Assembly (NCBI GenBank): GCA_009693345.1
Contig: SHXL01000015.1
Coordinates: forward strand, 1 to 21,913
DNA: 21,913 bases
Direction: 5' to 3'
DNA from: Betaproteobacteria bacterium
Lineage (GTDB): Bacteria > Pseudomonadota > Gammaproteobacteria > Burkholderiales > SG8-39
Shown: positions 7,186 to 14,525 of the stretch, in pieces
Numbering within the stretch: the stretch's first letter is position 1
How the letters are laid out: every line of letters starts with the position of its first letter
Notes under the pieces: generated by a model
Seen by the model: the letters and a program-made list of their open reading frames with translations, nothing else
What the model was told of the DNA's origin: nothing
The model's database searches: none
Position numbers and translations under genes: made by a program

Positions 7186-7947
7186 ATGATCGCAGGCGCG
7201 ACCTACGAGCAGATGCTTGCCACGCGCAAGCACATGCTGCTCCCCAATGGCACCGGCGTCTGGAAGAGCTATTACATCCGCTCAACCCAGGAGACTGCCC
7301 CCGCGCCGCAGGCGTTTCTGGTCGAGCAAGGTGCCAATGAGGTGGTGCTTCCGCACTTCCACGAGCAGAACCAGTTTCAGGTCGTCATCAACGGCGGCGG
7401 CACGGTCGGGCGCAACGCCGTCGCGCCGATCACCGTGCATTACGCGGGGGCCTACACCGGCTACGGTCCGATCTCCTCCGGCGATGACGGCCTTTGGTAC
7501 CTCACGCTGCGTCCGATGATGGATAACGGCCCGCTGTACCTGCACGAGTCGCGCGACAAGATGAAGCCGGGGCCGAAGAAGCACTACCAGTCGGAGACGA
7601 TCGGAGCGACGCCGGAGGGCAGTCTTGCGAAACTCGCGCAGCCTGAAGCGCAGACGATCAATGCGGATCCGCAAGGGCCGACTGTCGAGCTGTTTCGGGT
7701 GCCGCCGCAGCAGCGGCAGGCGGTGGCCGGCCCGGATCGCGGCGGGGGGCAATTTTTCTTCGTCACCGGGGGGAGCCTGCGGTCGAATGGCGTGGAATAT
7801 CCCAAATGGAGTTGCCTGTGGGCCGGAAGCGGCGACCCCGCTTTTGAAATAGCGGCGGGAGCGAGCGGTGTCGAAGTGCTGCTGCTCGAGTTTCCCCGGA
7901 TCGAGTATCGCGCGACCTACAGTGCCGCGCTGCAAATCGGGTTGTAG
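7186..7947 (+). CDS. Cupin-domain protein of unknown substrate
   Basis: Soluble protein of 253 residues without signal peptide. The segment 'VVLPHFHEQNQFQVVINGGGTVGR' (about 52-76) reads as the first strands of a cupin barrel, with H57/H59 and the following Glu/Gln in metal-site positions. 'VHYAGAYTGYGPI' continues the barrel. The C-terminal part, with 'GGGQFFFVTGGSL', may form a second, degenerate barrel. The ATG at 7186 has GGAGG 9 nt upstream. It is divergent from the GntR regulator and 46 nt ahead of a Bug receptor gene, so it is probably an enzyme or sensor for the same ligand class. Family knowledge: cupins next to uptake genes are often dioxygenases, isomerases or lyases. No specific activity can be assigned. 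Confidence 0.75.
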   Translation: MIAGATYEQMLATRKHMLLPNGTGVWKSYYIRSTQETAPAPQAFLVEQGANEVVLPHFHEQNQFQVVINGGGTVGRNAVAPITVHYAGAYTGYGPISSGDDGLWYLTLRPMMDNGPLYLHESRDKMKPGPKKHYQSETIGATPEGSLAKLAQPEAQTINADPQGPTVELFRVPPQQRQAVAGPDRGGGQFFFVTGGSLRSNGVEYPKWSCLWAGSGDPAFEIAAGASGVEVLLLEFPRIEYRATYSAALQIGL

Positions 7948-7993
7948 CGTCCGCGACGGAATTACGTCGTTCTACCAACTAAAGGAGTCGTGC

Positions 7994-9007
7994 ATGCGAC
8001 GCACCGTCAGCCGTTTCCTGCTTTCAAGGCTGCCGTCTATCGGCGTTGCGGCGGCTTGCTTGATGCTTGCCGCCGCATCGTCGGCGACTATAGCCCAGGA
8101 GCGCTGGCCGACGCGCACTGTTACCTTGGTGATTCCGTTTCCGCCCGGCGGCGGCACCGACATCATCGGCCGCGCCATCGCCAACAAGCTGGAGGAGCGT
8201 ATCGGGCGGCCGGTGGTGGTGGACAACAAGCCGGGCGCCGGCGGCATGGTGGGCACCCAGCAGGTGGCAAAGGCGGCGGCCGACGGTCATACGGTGGTGA
8301 TCGGGGTCACCAACACCTTTGCGATCAATGCGACCTTCTTCAAGACCATGGCCTACGATCCGGTGAGGGATTTCCAGCCGATCTCGCTGCTTGCCGTCGG
8401 GCCCCACATTCTCGTGGTTCACCCCGAGGCGCCGGTCCGGACCTATGCCGAGTATGTCCAGTACGTGAAGGGCAATCCGGGCAAGCTGAGTTATGCGTCC
8501 TATGGCAACGGCAGCACCTCGCACCTGATCACCGAGATGCTCAAGCAGACGCATGAGCTGGACCTCGAGCACGTGCCGTACAAGGGAATTCCACCCGCGC
8601 TTGCCGACGTCATGGGCAATCGCGTGTCGATGCTGGTGTCCTCATCGGCGCCCGCGATTCCGCTGGTGCTGGGCGGCCGGCTGCGCGCGCTCGCCATCCA
8701 CGGCGACAAGCGCATCGAGTCCCTGTCGGAGGTGCCGACCATGGCGGAGCTGGGCTACAAGGATGCCGGCCTGCAGATCTGGTACGGCCTTTTCGCCCCG
8801 GCGGGTACCCCACGCCCGGTGGTGGAGCGCCTGAACGCAGAGGTGCGCGCGGCGATGTCCACGCGGGAAGTCCTGGACAGTTTCGCCAAGGGAGGCGTGT
8901 TTCCCGCCGGCATGGGAGTGGACGAGTTCACCGCTTTCGTTCGCGCGGAAACCGTGCGATGGGGGAAGCTGGTCGAACTGGCTGGCATCAAGGGCGAGGG
9001 CCAGTAA
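7994..9007 (+). CDS. Bug-family TTT substrate-binding receptor (copy 3)
   Basis: Extracytoplasmic Bug receptor of 337 residues. The long N-terminal export signal runs about to residue 33 (MRRTVSRFLLSRLPSIGVAA...SSATIAQ). The family core has 'WPTRTVTLVIPFPPGGGTDI', 'PVVVDNKPGAGGMVGTQQVAK', 'EHVPYKGIPPALADVMGNRV' and 'WGKLVELAGIKGE'. The ATG at 7994 is chosen because AAAGGAG ends 6 nt upstream; the frame is open further upstream into the cupin gene but without a ribosome site. It follows the cupin gene by 46 nt and precedes a damaged Bug gene by 20 nt, so the three form one plus-strand unit. Ligand unknown. Confidence 0.93.
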   Translation: MRRTVSRFLLSRLPSIGVAAACLMLAAASSATIAQERWPTRTVTLVIPFPPGGGTDIIGRAIANKLEERIGRPVVVDNKPGAGGMVGTQQVAKAAADGHTVVIGVTNTFAINATFFKTMAYDPVRDFQPISLLAVGPHILVVHPEAPVRTYAEYVQYVKGNPGKLSYASYGNGSTSHLITEMLKQTHELDLEHVPYKGIPPALADVMGNRVSMLVSSSAPAIPLVLGGRLRALAIHGDKRIESLSEVPTMAELGYKDAGLQIWYGLFAPAGTPRPVVERLNAEVRAAMSTREVLDSFAKGGVFPAGMGVDEFTAFVRAETVRWGKLVELAGIKGEGQ

Positions 9008-9027
9008 TGCTTTTCACGGAGGAACCC

Positions 9028-9998
9028 ATGCGCTTCGCCAGGTTGATTGCCGCGCTGGTGCTGGCAACCGCTCCGCTGCAGCCGCTTGCGCAGTCCTACC
9101 CCGCAAAGTCGATCCGCATCATCGCGCCGGTGGCGACGGGCGGCATCGCCGACTATTACTCGCGGGTCATCGGAGCCAGGATGCAGGAAGCCTGGGGCCA
9201 GCCTGTCATCGTCGAGAATCGCGCCGGTGGTGGCGGCAACATCGGCAGCGACATCGTCGCCAAGTCGCCACCCGACGGCTACACCATGGTGATGGGATTC
9301 GTCGGCTCGCACGCGGTCAATCCCTTCCTCATCAAGAACATGCCCTACGACCCGCAGCGCGATTTCGTGCCGGTGGCGATGGTCATCGAGGCCGAAGGCA
9401 TGCTCGCCGTGCATCCGTCGGTGGCGATCAACACCGTGGCGGACCTGATCGCCATGGCGAAGGCGCACCCGGGCAAGCTCTCCTACGCCTCCGGCGGAAT
9501 CGGCACCGCCAGCCACTTGGCGGGCGAGCTGTTCAAGTCGATGACCGGAACCGACATCGTGCACATTCCCTACAAGGGCAACGCGCCGGCGATCGCCGAC
9601 CTGACCTGATCGGCGGCCAGACGCACCTCACCTTCGCCACCATGCCGACCGTGGTGCAGCACGTGCGCGCGGGCAAACTGCGCGGCGTGGCGGTGATCGG
9701 CTCGACACGCTCGGCGGCGGCGCCGCAGCTTCCCACCATCGCGGCGTCCGGCGTGCCGGGATTCTCAGTCAACAACTGGATCGGGCTTTTTGCGCCGGCC
9801 GGGACGCCGGCCGAGATCGTGCGCAAAGTGAACGCCGAGGTCATGAGCATCATGCGGCTGCCCGAAGTGACGAAACGAATGGAATTCGAAGGTGAACGGT
9901 TCACGCCGAATACGCCGGAGGAGTTCGCCGCGTTCGTGCGCGCCGAAGTCGCCAAGTGGGGCAAGGTCGTGAAAGACGCGGGGCTGAACGCCGAGTAG
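9028..9998 (+). pseudogene. Bug-family receptor gene disrupted by a 5-nt duplication (copy 4)
   Basis: Starts at ATG 9028 with GGAGG upstream and reads as a normal Bug protein (signal peptide MRFARLIAALVLATAPLQPLAQ, 'VIVENRAGGGGNIGSDIVAK', 'HIPYKGNAPAIADL') until a stop at 9607-9609. The family sequence resumes at once in another frame ('IGGQTHLTFATMPTVVQHVRAGKL' and on) to the stop at 9998, ending 'WGKVVKDAGLNAE'. At the break gacct occurs twice in a row (9598-9602 and 9603-9607). Removing one copy restores the 'ADLIGGQ' expected from the family and gives a full-length protein of about 321 residues. So the lesion is one 5-nt tandem duplication, either recent slippage or an assembly error. 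The rest of the frame is undamaged, which argues for a recent event. It is the last gene of the cupin / Bug unit. Confidence 0.9.
9598..9607 (+). repeat. 5-nt tandem duplication (gacct x2) causing the frameshift
   Basis: gacct is repeated directly head to tail at 9598-9602 and 9603-9607 and creates the in-frame TGA at 9607-9609. The Bug family reads 'IADLIGGQ' here, which one copy would encode. It is a typical replication-slippage product. Confidence 0.85.
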
Positions 9999-10012
9999 CG
10001 CGCCGCCGGCCG

Positions 10013-10975
10013 CTACTGCGGCTGAATTCCGGCTTCTTTCGACAGCGCGCTCCAGCGCTCGATGTCGCGCCGGATGCGCTGGCTGAGTTCTTCGGGGCCG
10101 ATCCATTCCACGATCGCGCCCTGCGCGAGGTAGCCGTCGCGCATTTGCGCGGTCGCCAGCACCGCCTTCAGCGCGCTGCTGATGCGCTGTATCGCGGCGG
10201 GCGGCGTCCCGGCGGGGGCGAGGAGGAAGAGATCGTTGGTGGCGACGAAGCTGGCAAGCCCCTCCGCCATCACGGCGACGTTGGGCGCACTGGCGATCCG
10301 TTCGCGGCTGGTGATGCCGATGACGCGGATCTTGCCGCCGGACATCTGCCCCAGCGCGGCGGTGGCGCTGGTGATGGCGAGCGGGATCTGCCCGCCGATG
10401 AGATCGGTGAGCGCGGGCGCGGCGCCCTTGTAGGGGATGTGCGTAGCGCGGATTCCCGTCTGCTTCTTGACCAGTTCCATGCTGAGGTGATGCAGGGTGC
10501 CGATGCCGGGAGAGCCGTAGCTGTATTTGTCCGGGCTGGCCTTCAGCAGCGCGATCAGTTCGGCCGGCGTGGCGGCCGCGACGGACGGATGCACCGAATA
10601 GGCGAGCGGCAGCGCCGCGATGTTGGCCACCGCGACGATATCCGCGAGCGCGTCGTAGGGAAGTTGCCGGAAGATTCCCGGCGAGGTTACGTAGCCGGCG
10701 TCGGAGTAGTAGAGCGTCAGGCCGTCGGGCGCCGCCTTGGCGAGCGTCGCCGCGGCGATCGTCCCGCCGGCGCCAGGGCGGTTGTCGATGATGATCGGCT
10801 GGCCGAGCGCTTCGCCGAGGGCGGGCGCGAGGAGGCGCGCAAGAATGTCCGCGCCGCCGCCGGCGGCGTAGCCGACCAGCAGCCGGACGGGCTTGCCCGC
10901 CTGCGCCTGCGCGAATGCCAGCGGCGAGGTCGCGAGAAGCAGAGCGGCGATGGCGCCGCGAATCAGTCGTGGCAT
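10013..10975 (-). CDS. Bug-family TTT substrate-binding receptor (copy 5)
   Basis: Bug receptor of 320 residues. The signal peptide is MPRLIRGAIAALLLATSPLAFAQ. The core has 'KPVRLLVGYAAGGGADILAR', 'PIIIDNRPGAGGTIAAATLAK', 'HIPYKGAAPALTDLIGGQI' and the C-terminal 'WSALSKEAGIQPQ'. I chose ATG 10975 because GGGAGGA precedes it by 6 nt; an upstream in-frame ATG at 11086 would add a non-family extension that overlaps the decarboxylase gene. It starts 2 nt after that gene's stop and is convergent with the broken Bug copy 4, with 14 nt between them. Co-transcription with a carboxymuconolactone decarboxylase-like gene suggests uptake of a compound met in aromatic or lactone metabolism. The ligand is not determinable from sequence. 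Confidence 0.93.
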   Translation of the reverse strand: MPRLIRGAIAALLLATSPLAFAQAQAGKPVRLLVGYAAGGGADILARLLAPALGEALGQPIIIDNRPGAGGTIAAATLAKAAPDGLTLYYSDAGYVTSPGIFRQLPYDALADIVAVANIAALPLAYSVHPSVAAATPAELIALLKASPDKYSYGSPGIGTLHHLSMELVKKQTGIRATHIPYKGAAPALTDLIGGQIPLAITSATAALGQMSGGKIRVIGITSRERIASAPNVAVMAEGLASFVATNDLFLLAPAGTPPAAIQRISSALKAVLATAQMRDGYLAQGAIVEWIGPEELSQRIRRDIERWSALSKEAGIQPQ

Positions 10976-10977
10976 GG

Positions 10978-11508
10978 CTAGTCCTCCCGTTCGATGCCGA
11001 AGAACACGATCATCCGGCCAAGGGCGATGTACATGCCGATCGCCCAGACGAGTTCGAGCATCTGTGCATCCGTGAAATGCTCGCACATCCGCGCGCGCAG
11101 CGCCTCGTTCCGGCCGGCTTCCGCGGCGTTGTGCCAGATCGCCTCGGCGAGATCGAATGCCGCCAGTTCCTGGTCGCTGAACAGTCCCGGCGGGCGATGT
11201 TCCAGCTCGGCGATGTGCCGGTCGGTGACGCCCTGCTTCTCGGCGAGCGGCGAGAGCGAACTGAGGCAGTAGCGGCAGGTATTGAGCCGCGCGATGCGCA
11301 GGCGAACCAGTTCCTTGAGCTTGGCCGGGAGCAGTCCGTCGCCCCGCATGCGCATGTAGAAGTCGAAGAACGCGGGCACCAGGTCCGCCCGGTAGTTGAG
11401 CATGCGGATGAAGGTGGTGTCGCTGCCCATGTCCTTCCAGGCGGCGGCCAGCTTGCCGATGTCCCCCGTCAGGGCTTCAAACGGCGGCAATTCGATGCGT
11501 TCGCCCAC
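10978..11508 (-). CDS. Carboxymuconolactone decarboxylase / AhpD-like protein
   Basis: Small all-helical protein of 176 residues in the CMD/AhpD family. The motif region 'KELVRLRIARLNTCRYCLSSL' holds E66 and the redox-type pair C78-x-x-C81. The histidine usual four residues after the second cysteine is replaced by L85, so a standard AhpD proton relay is incomplete. I prefer the GTG start at 11508: GGGGGAGG lies 6 nt upstream, and the family normally begins just before the 'RIELPPF' segment. An ATG at 11541 would add 11 residues but lies inside the TATAAT -10 box. Members either decarboxylate gamma-carboxymuconolactone or act as peroxidase-linked disulfide reductases. The first gene of a two-gene unit with Bug copy 5. 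Confidence 0.88.
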   Translation of the reverse strand: MGERIELPPFEALTGDIGKLAAAWKDMGSDTTFIRMLNYRADLVPAFFDFYMRMRGDGLLPAKLKELVRLRIARLNTCRYCLSSLSPLAEKQGVTDRHIAELEHRPPGLFSDQELAAFDLAEAIWHNAAEAGRNEALRARMCEHFTDAQMLELVWAIGMYIALGRMIVFFGIERED

Positions 11509-11539
11509 GATGGGCCTCCCCCATTGAACCAGTGTATTC

Positions 11540-11545
11540 ATTATA
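11540..11545 (-). promoter_or_regulatory. -10 box (TATAAT) of the CMD-like / Bug unit
   Basis: The minus strand reads TATAAT at 11545-11540, followed after about 30 nt by GGGGGAGG and the GTG start at 11508. That spacing leaves a short leader and supports the GTG start over the ATG at 11541, which overlaps this box. A -35 match is weak. Confidence 0.5.
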
Positions 11546-11592
11546 GGATTCCTACCCGCCCCGCTACGAGGGGTTTTCATCCGGAGCACCCG

Positions 11593-12561
11593 ATGAGCAT
11601 TCGAAGATTCGTGCTGGCCGTCCTGTTCGCGCTTGGGGCTGGTGCGTCCCTGGCGCAGCCGTTCTCCGGCAAGCCGATCCGCATCATCATTCCCTTCACC
11701 GCGGGGGGCACCAACGACATCCTCGCGCGCACGCTCGGCCCGAAGCTGTCCGAAGCGCTCGGGCAGCCGGTGATCGTGGACAACCGGCCGGGCGGCAACA
11801 CGGTGATCGCCTCGCAGGCGCTGCTCGCGTCCGACAAGGACGGGCATACGCTGTTGCTGCCGGGGAATTCGCACGTCGTCGTGCCGCACCTGACGAAGAC
11901 GCCGCTGCCGTTCGATTCGATCCGGGATTTCCAGCCGGTCGCGACCCTCGCCCGGACGGGCCTCTTTCTGGTGGTGACGCCGTCGCTGCCGGCGGCGGAC
12001 CTGAAGGAGTTCATCGCGCTGGCAAAGGCGAAACCGGGGGCGCTGAACAGCGCGGCGCCTGGGGGTTCGATCAACCAGCTCGCGACCGAGATGTTCAACA
12101 GCCTCGCGGGCGTGAAGCTGGTGCACATTCCCTACAAGGGTTCGGCGCCGGCGGTGGCAGACGTGATGGCGGGCCAGGCGCAGCTCTCCTTTCAGACGCC
12201 GGCCACGGTGCTGGGCAACGTGAAGGGCGGCAAGCTGCGGGCGCTGGCGATTTCGGGGGAGACGGCGTTTGCCGATCCCAACGTGCGGACAGTGCCGACC
12301 TTCGCGCAAGCCGGCCTGCCGGGCTTCGACGTGGAGCTGTGGTTCGGGCTGCTCGCGCCGGGCGGCACGCCGAGGGCGATCGTGGACCGGCTCAATGCCG
12401 AGGTGAACAAGATCATCCAGAGCTCGGACTTCAAGGAGAGGGTCGCGGCGCAGGGCTTGGAGGTGTTCGTCTCGACGCCGGAGCAATATGGCGCCGCGCT
12501 CCGGGTCGAGTCCGAGAAATTCGGCAGGATCATCAAAGCCGCGAATATCGAACCCCAATGA
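11593..12561 (+). CDS. Bug-family TTT substrate-binding receptor (copy 6)
   Basis: Bug receptor of 322 residues. The signal peptide is MSIRRFVLAVLFALGAGASLAQ. The core has 'KPIRIIIPFTAGGTNDILAR', 'PVIVDNRPGGNTVIASQALL', 'HIPYKGSAPAVADVMAGQA' and the C-terminal 'FGRIIKAANIEPQ'. The ATG at 11593 has GGAG 6 nt upstream. It is divergent from the CMD-like gene (84-nt gap) and its stop overlaps the M24 gene start in an ATGA quadruplet, so both proteins are made from one message. In this Bug set 'PGGNT' replaces the more common 'PGAGG' in the ligand loop, and 'DGHTLLLPGNSHVV' is distinctive. That hints at a different ligand, but the ligand cannot be named. Confidence 0.93.
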   Translation: MSIRRFVLAVLFALGAGASLAQPFSGKPIRIIIPFTAGGTNDILARTLGPKLSEALGQPVIVDNRPGGNTVIASQALLASDKDGHTLLLPGNSHVVVPHLTKTPLPFDSIRDFQPVATLARTGLFLVVTPSLPAADLKEFIALAKAKPGALNSAAPGGSINQLATEMFNSLAGVKLVHIPYKGSAPAVADVMAGQAQLSFQTPATVLGNVKGGKLRALAISGETAFADPNVRTVPTFAQAGLPGFDVELWFGLLAPGGTPRAIVDRLNAEVNKIIQSSDFKERVAAQGLEVFVSTPEQYGAALRVESEKFGRIIKAANIEPQ

Positions 12562-13685
12562 AAAGAAGAAACATCGCCAACCTGGCGCGCCTCGAGGCGC
12601 TGATGGACGAGGCGGGGCTGGACGCGCTGGTGTTGCGATCGGGCCAGAATTTCACTTATCTGTCCGGCGTGGTGTATCCGGGCACGCTCGCGCGGCACAT
12701 GGACCTGACGGATTCCACGCGCCCGGTGCTGCTCGTATGGCCGCGCATCGGCAAGCCGGTGATCGTGGCCAACAAGACCGCCGCCGGGCTGGTGGAGCGC
12801 GACGGCTGGATCGATGACTTCGTCCTCTATGAGGCCTACGTCGAATCCGCGAACGAAAAATTATCTGAAGTCCTGGGACAAATGGGCCTTGCGTCTTCCC
12901 GGATCGGCTTCGAGAAGGACTATTGGAGCGCGGCGCACTGGGAAGCGGTGCGCAAGGCGTTGCCCGGTATGCGCATGGAAGAGTGCACTGGCCTGATGGA
13001 CCGGGTTCGCTGGATCAAGACGGCGGCCGAGGTGGCGCTGATCCGGCAGGGCGCCGACCTGCTGGACGACGCCTACCTGGAAGCCTTCGGCCGCATCCGC
13101 CCGGGCGACACCGAGCGCAAGGTCCACGCCGACATCATCGGCACCTGCCTGCGCCTCGGCTTCGAGTGGGCGCACGGCATCTTCAACCTGTTCCGCAACA
13201 CCGTGCCCTACGGCGGCGAGAGCGATATGGTGATCGAGAAGGGCGACGCGATCCGCACCGACTACGTCGGGTATCTCTCGAGCTATCCGGGCCACCAGTC
13301 GCGCACCGTGATCGTGGGCGAGCCCACGGCCGGGCAGAAGCGCGACTACGCGATCAACCTCGAAGTGCACCGCGGCCTCATCGACCGCTGCCGCCCGGGC
13401 GCCAAGGTGCACGACCTGTGGGCCTGGACGATGGGCGAATACCGCAAGGCCGGCTGGCCCGACCACCACATGCTGATCGGGCACGGCGTCGGCTGCTGGT
13501 GGCACCAGCAGGAGCCGATCCTGCGAAGAAAGAGCGAGCACATCCTGGAGGAAGGCATGGTGCTCGCGCTCGAGCCGCACGTGAATTTCTGGCACGTGCA
13601 GGACATGATCCTGGTGAGGAACGGCGCGCCGGAACTGCTGTCGGCGAAATTCAACACCAACTGGCCGTTCGTGGCGGCAGGCTGA
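12558..13685 (+). CDS. M24-family (creatinase/prolidase-fold) protein with altered metal site
   Basis: Cytoplasmic protein of 375 residues with an N-terminal creatinase-type domain (about 8-145) and a C-terminal pita-bread domain (150-370). Of the five metal ligands of M24 metallopeptidases, D235 ('RTDYVGYL'), H309 ('IGHGVG') and E339 ('LALEPHV') are present. The second Asp, expected 11 residues after the first, is H246 ('YPGHQSRT'), and the last Glu is Q348 ('HVQDMILV'). The substrate-side histidine of 'WWHQQEP' (H316) remains. This recalls creatinase and DMSP-lyase-like relatives rather than a true dinuclear aminopeptidase. It is coupled to Bug copy 6 by a 4-nt overlap, so it probably acts on the compound that receptor binds. 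A C-N hydrolase or lyase role is possible; the substrate is unknown. Confidence 0.87.
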   Translation: MKRRNIANLARLEALMDEAGLDALVLRSGQNFTYLSGVVYPGTLARHMDLTDSTRPVLLVWPRIGKPVIVANKTAAGLVERDGWIDDFVLYEAYVESANEKLSEVLGQMGLASSRIGFEKDYWSAAHWEAVRKALPGMRMEECTGLMDRVRWIKTAAEVALIRQGADLLDDAYLEAFGRIRPGDTERKVHADIIGTCLRLGFEWAHGIFNLFRNTVPYGGESDMVIEKGDAIRTDYVGYLSSYPGHQSRTVIVGEPTAGQKRDYAINLEVHRGLIDRCRPGAKVHDLWAWTMGEYRKAGWPDHHMLIGHGVGCWWHQQEPILRRKSEHILEEGMVLALEPHVNFWHVQDMILVRNGAPELLSAKFNTNWPFVAAG

Positions 13686-13688
13686 CAC

Positions 13689-13985
13689 TCAGGCGGCGAG
13701 TTTCAGCCTGACCTGCTTGCCCAGCGCCAGGGCGGCGCGGCTGATGGTGGCGAGCGTCACGGAAGGGTCGCTGTCGTCGAGCAGGCGGCGCACGACGGCA
13801 CGGCTGGTTTTCATGCGGCGCGCCATTTCCGCCTGGGACACGCCGGCTGAGTCCATGGCGCGCTGAATTTCCCATGCGAGAACGCGCTTGATGGCGACTG
13901 CGGTCGCTTCTTCCAGGCGGCCCTCGTCCTTCAGAAAGCCCTCGAAGTCGCTGCCGATGCGGGGATGGGGTTTGCGTTTCGTCAT
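13689..13985 (-). CDS. HigA-like antitoxin, XRE-type HTH
   Basis: Small DNA-binding protein of 98 residues. Residues about 38-75 form a Cro/CI-type helix-turn-helix ('AGVSQAEMARRMKTSRAVVRRLL'), and a C-terminal 'LATISRAALALGKQVRLKL' tail follows, as in HigA-type antitoxins. It neutralises the toxin encoded just upstream and normally represses the pair. The start overlaps the toxin stop by 4 nt (ATGA), giving the toxin-first order that is typical of higBA. It is convergent with the M24 gene, whose stop is 3 nt away. The unusually long basic and acidic N-terminal extension (1-37) probably contacts the toxin, which is inference. Confidence 0.85.
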   Translation of the reverse strand: MTKRKPHPRIGSDFEGFLKDEGRLEEATAVAIKRVLAWEIQRAMDSAGVSQAEMARRMKTSRAVVRRLLDDSDPSVTLATISRAALALGKQVRLKLAA

Positions 13986-14326
13986 GTCAGTTCGCGCTTT
14001 CTCCGTTTTGCCAGACGCAATTTATCCAATGGTGTCTGTTGCGACTTCTTGATGAATCCGTGCAGCAGCACCGCTTCGCCCTCGAATGTCGTGAACAGCA
14101 CGCGCGCAATGCGGTTCGGCAAGCGGGTGCGAACCTCCCGGACGCCGCTTTCCAGGTTGCGCACCAGCGGCATTCCGAGCGGCCAGCCGAACTGCATCGT
14201 TCGCAGATCGTCGCCGATCGCCTTGCGCTCGTCCGCCGGCAGTTTCTTCAGCCATTCCCGCACCGGCTCCCGCCCTTCGGCGGTACGAAAGAACCAGATA
14301 CGCAGAACCGGAATGCGAGCGGGCAT
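13982..14326 (-). CDS. HigB-like toxin, RelE/Gp49 (DUF891) type
   Basis: Toxin-like protein of 114 residues with 'RIWFFRTAEGREPVREWLKKLPADERKAIGDDL', the classic opening of phage-Gp49-like/HigB proteins, followed by 'VREVRTRLPNRIARVLFTTF' and 'LLHGFIKKSQQTP' with the basic and aromatic residues used for ribosome-dependent mRNA cleavage. The C-terminus is strongly basic (KLRLAKRRKREL). The ATG at 14326 lacks a clear ribosome site. TTGACT is present about 35 nt upstream on the minus strand, but the matching -10 (TACACT) is too close to the ATG to be convincing. Overlaps the antitoxin gene by 4 nt. Likely a growth-control module; alternatives within the RelE/ParE superfamily cannot be excluded. 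Confidence 0.86.
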   Translation of the reverse strand: MPARIPVLRIWFFRTAEGREPVREWLKKLPADERKAIGDDLRTMQFGWPLGMPLVRNLESGVREVRTRLPNRIARVLFTTFEGEAVLLHGFIKKSQQTPLDKLRLAKRRKRELT

Positions 14327-14433
14327 AGTGTATCAAAAAAGAGCCATGGCATCGAGTCAATGCAATGCATGGTGAAACGCGGCAAGCGGCTGAACGGATG
14401 ACAGGGCGGTGGAGGCGGCGATGGAGGCGTTGA

Positions 14434-14471
14434 GAAAACCTGGGTCCCCGCTAAATACCGCGGGGACGACG
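14434..14471. repeat. GTCCCCGC-N8-GCGGGGAC hairpin repeat, tandem copy 1
   Basis: The arms GTCCCCGC (14444-14451) and GCGGGGAC (14460-14467) are perfect inverted repeats around an 8-nt loop (taaatacc), flanked by gaaaacctgg and gacg. It is repeated 43 nt later. It lies between vapC and higB. The form is like the dispersed hairpin repeats of betaproteobacteria, such as Neisseria dRS3 (ATTCCC-N8-GGGAAT), but with its own core sequence. Confidence 0.8.
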
Positions 14472-14476
14472 GCAAA

Positions 14477-14514
14477 GAAAACCTGGGTCCCCGCTTAAAG
14501 CCGCGGGGACGACG
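14477..14514. repeat. GTCCCCGC-N8-GCGGGGAC hairpin repeat, tandem copy 2
   Basis: Second copy with identical arms (14487-14494 and 14503-14510), loop ttaaagcc and the same flanks, 43 nt after copy 1. It begins 12 nt past the vapC stop on the minus strand. Read from that strand, the hairpin is followed by ccaggttttcttt, so it could also act as a transcription terminator for vapBC. Confidence 0.8.
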
Positions 14515-14525
14515 TATTTTTTCGC

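Noticed and set aside
9598..9642. Programmed ribosomal frameshift in Bug copy 4
   Set aside because: There is no slippery heptamer or stimulatory structure, and the 5-nt duplication explains the shift fully.
10978..12558. 526-codon minus-strand frame that would fuse an Arg-rich region to the CMD-like protein
   Set aside because: Its first part is antisense to Bug copy 6. The family sequence, ribosome site and promoter place the start near 11508.
14434..14516. CRISPR array
   Set aside because: Only two copies at 43-nt period, with hairpin arms and no spacer-like unique segments; no cas genes.
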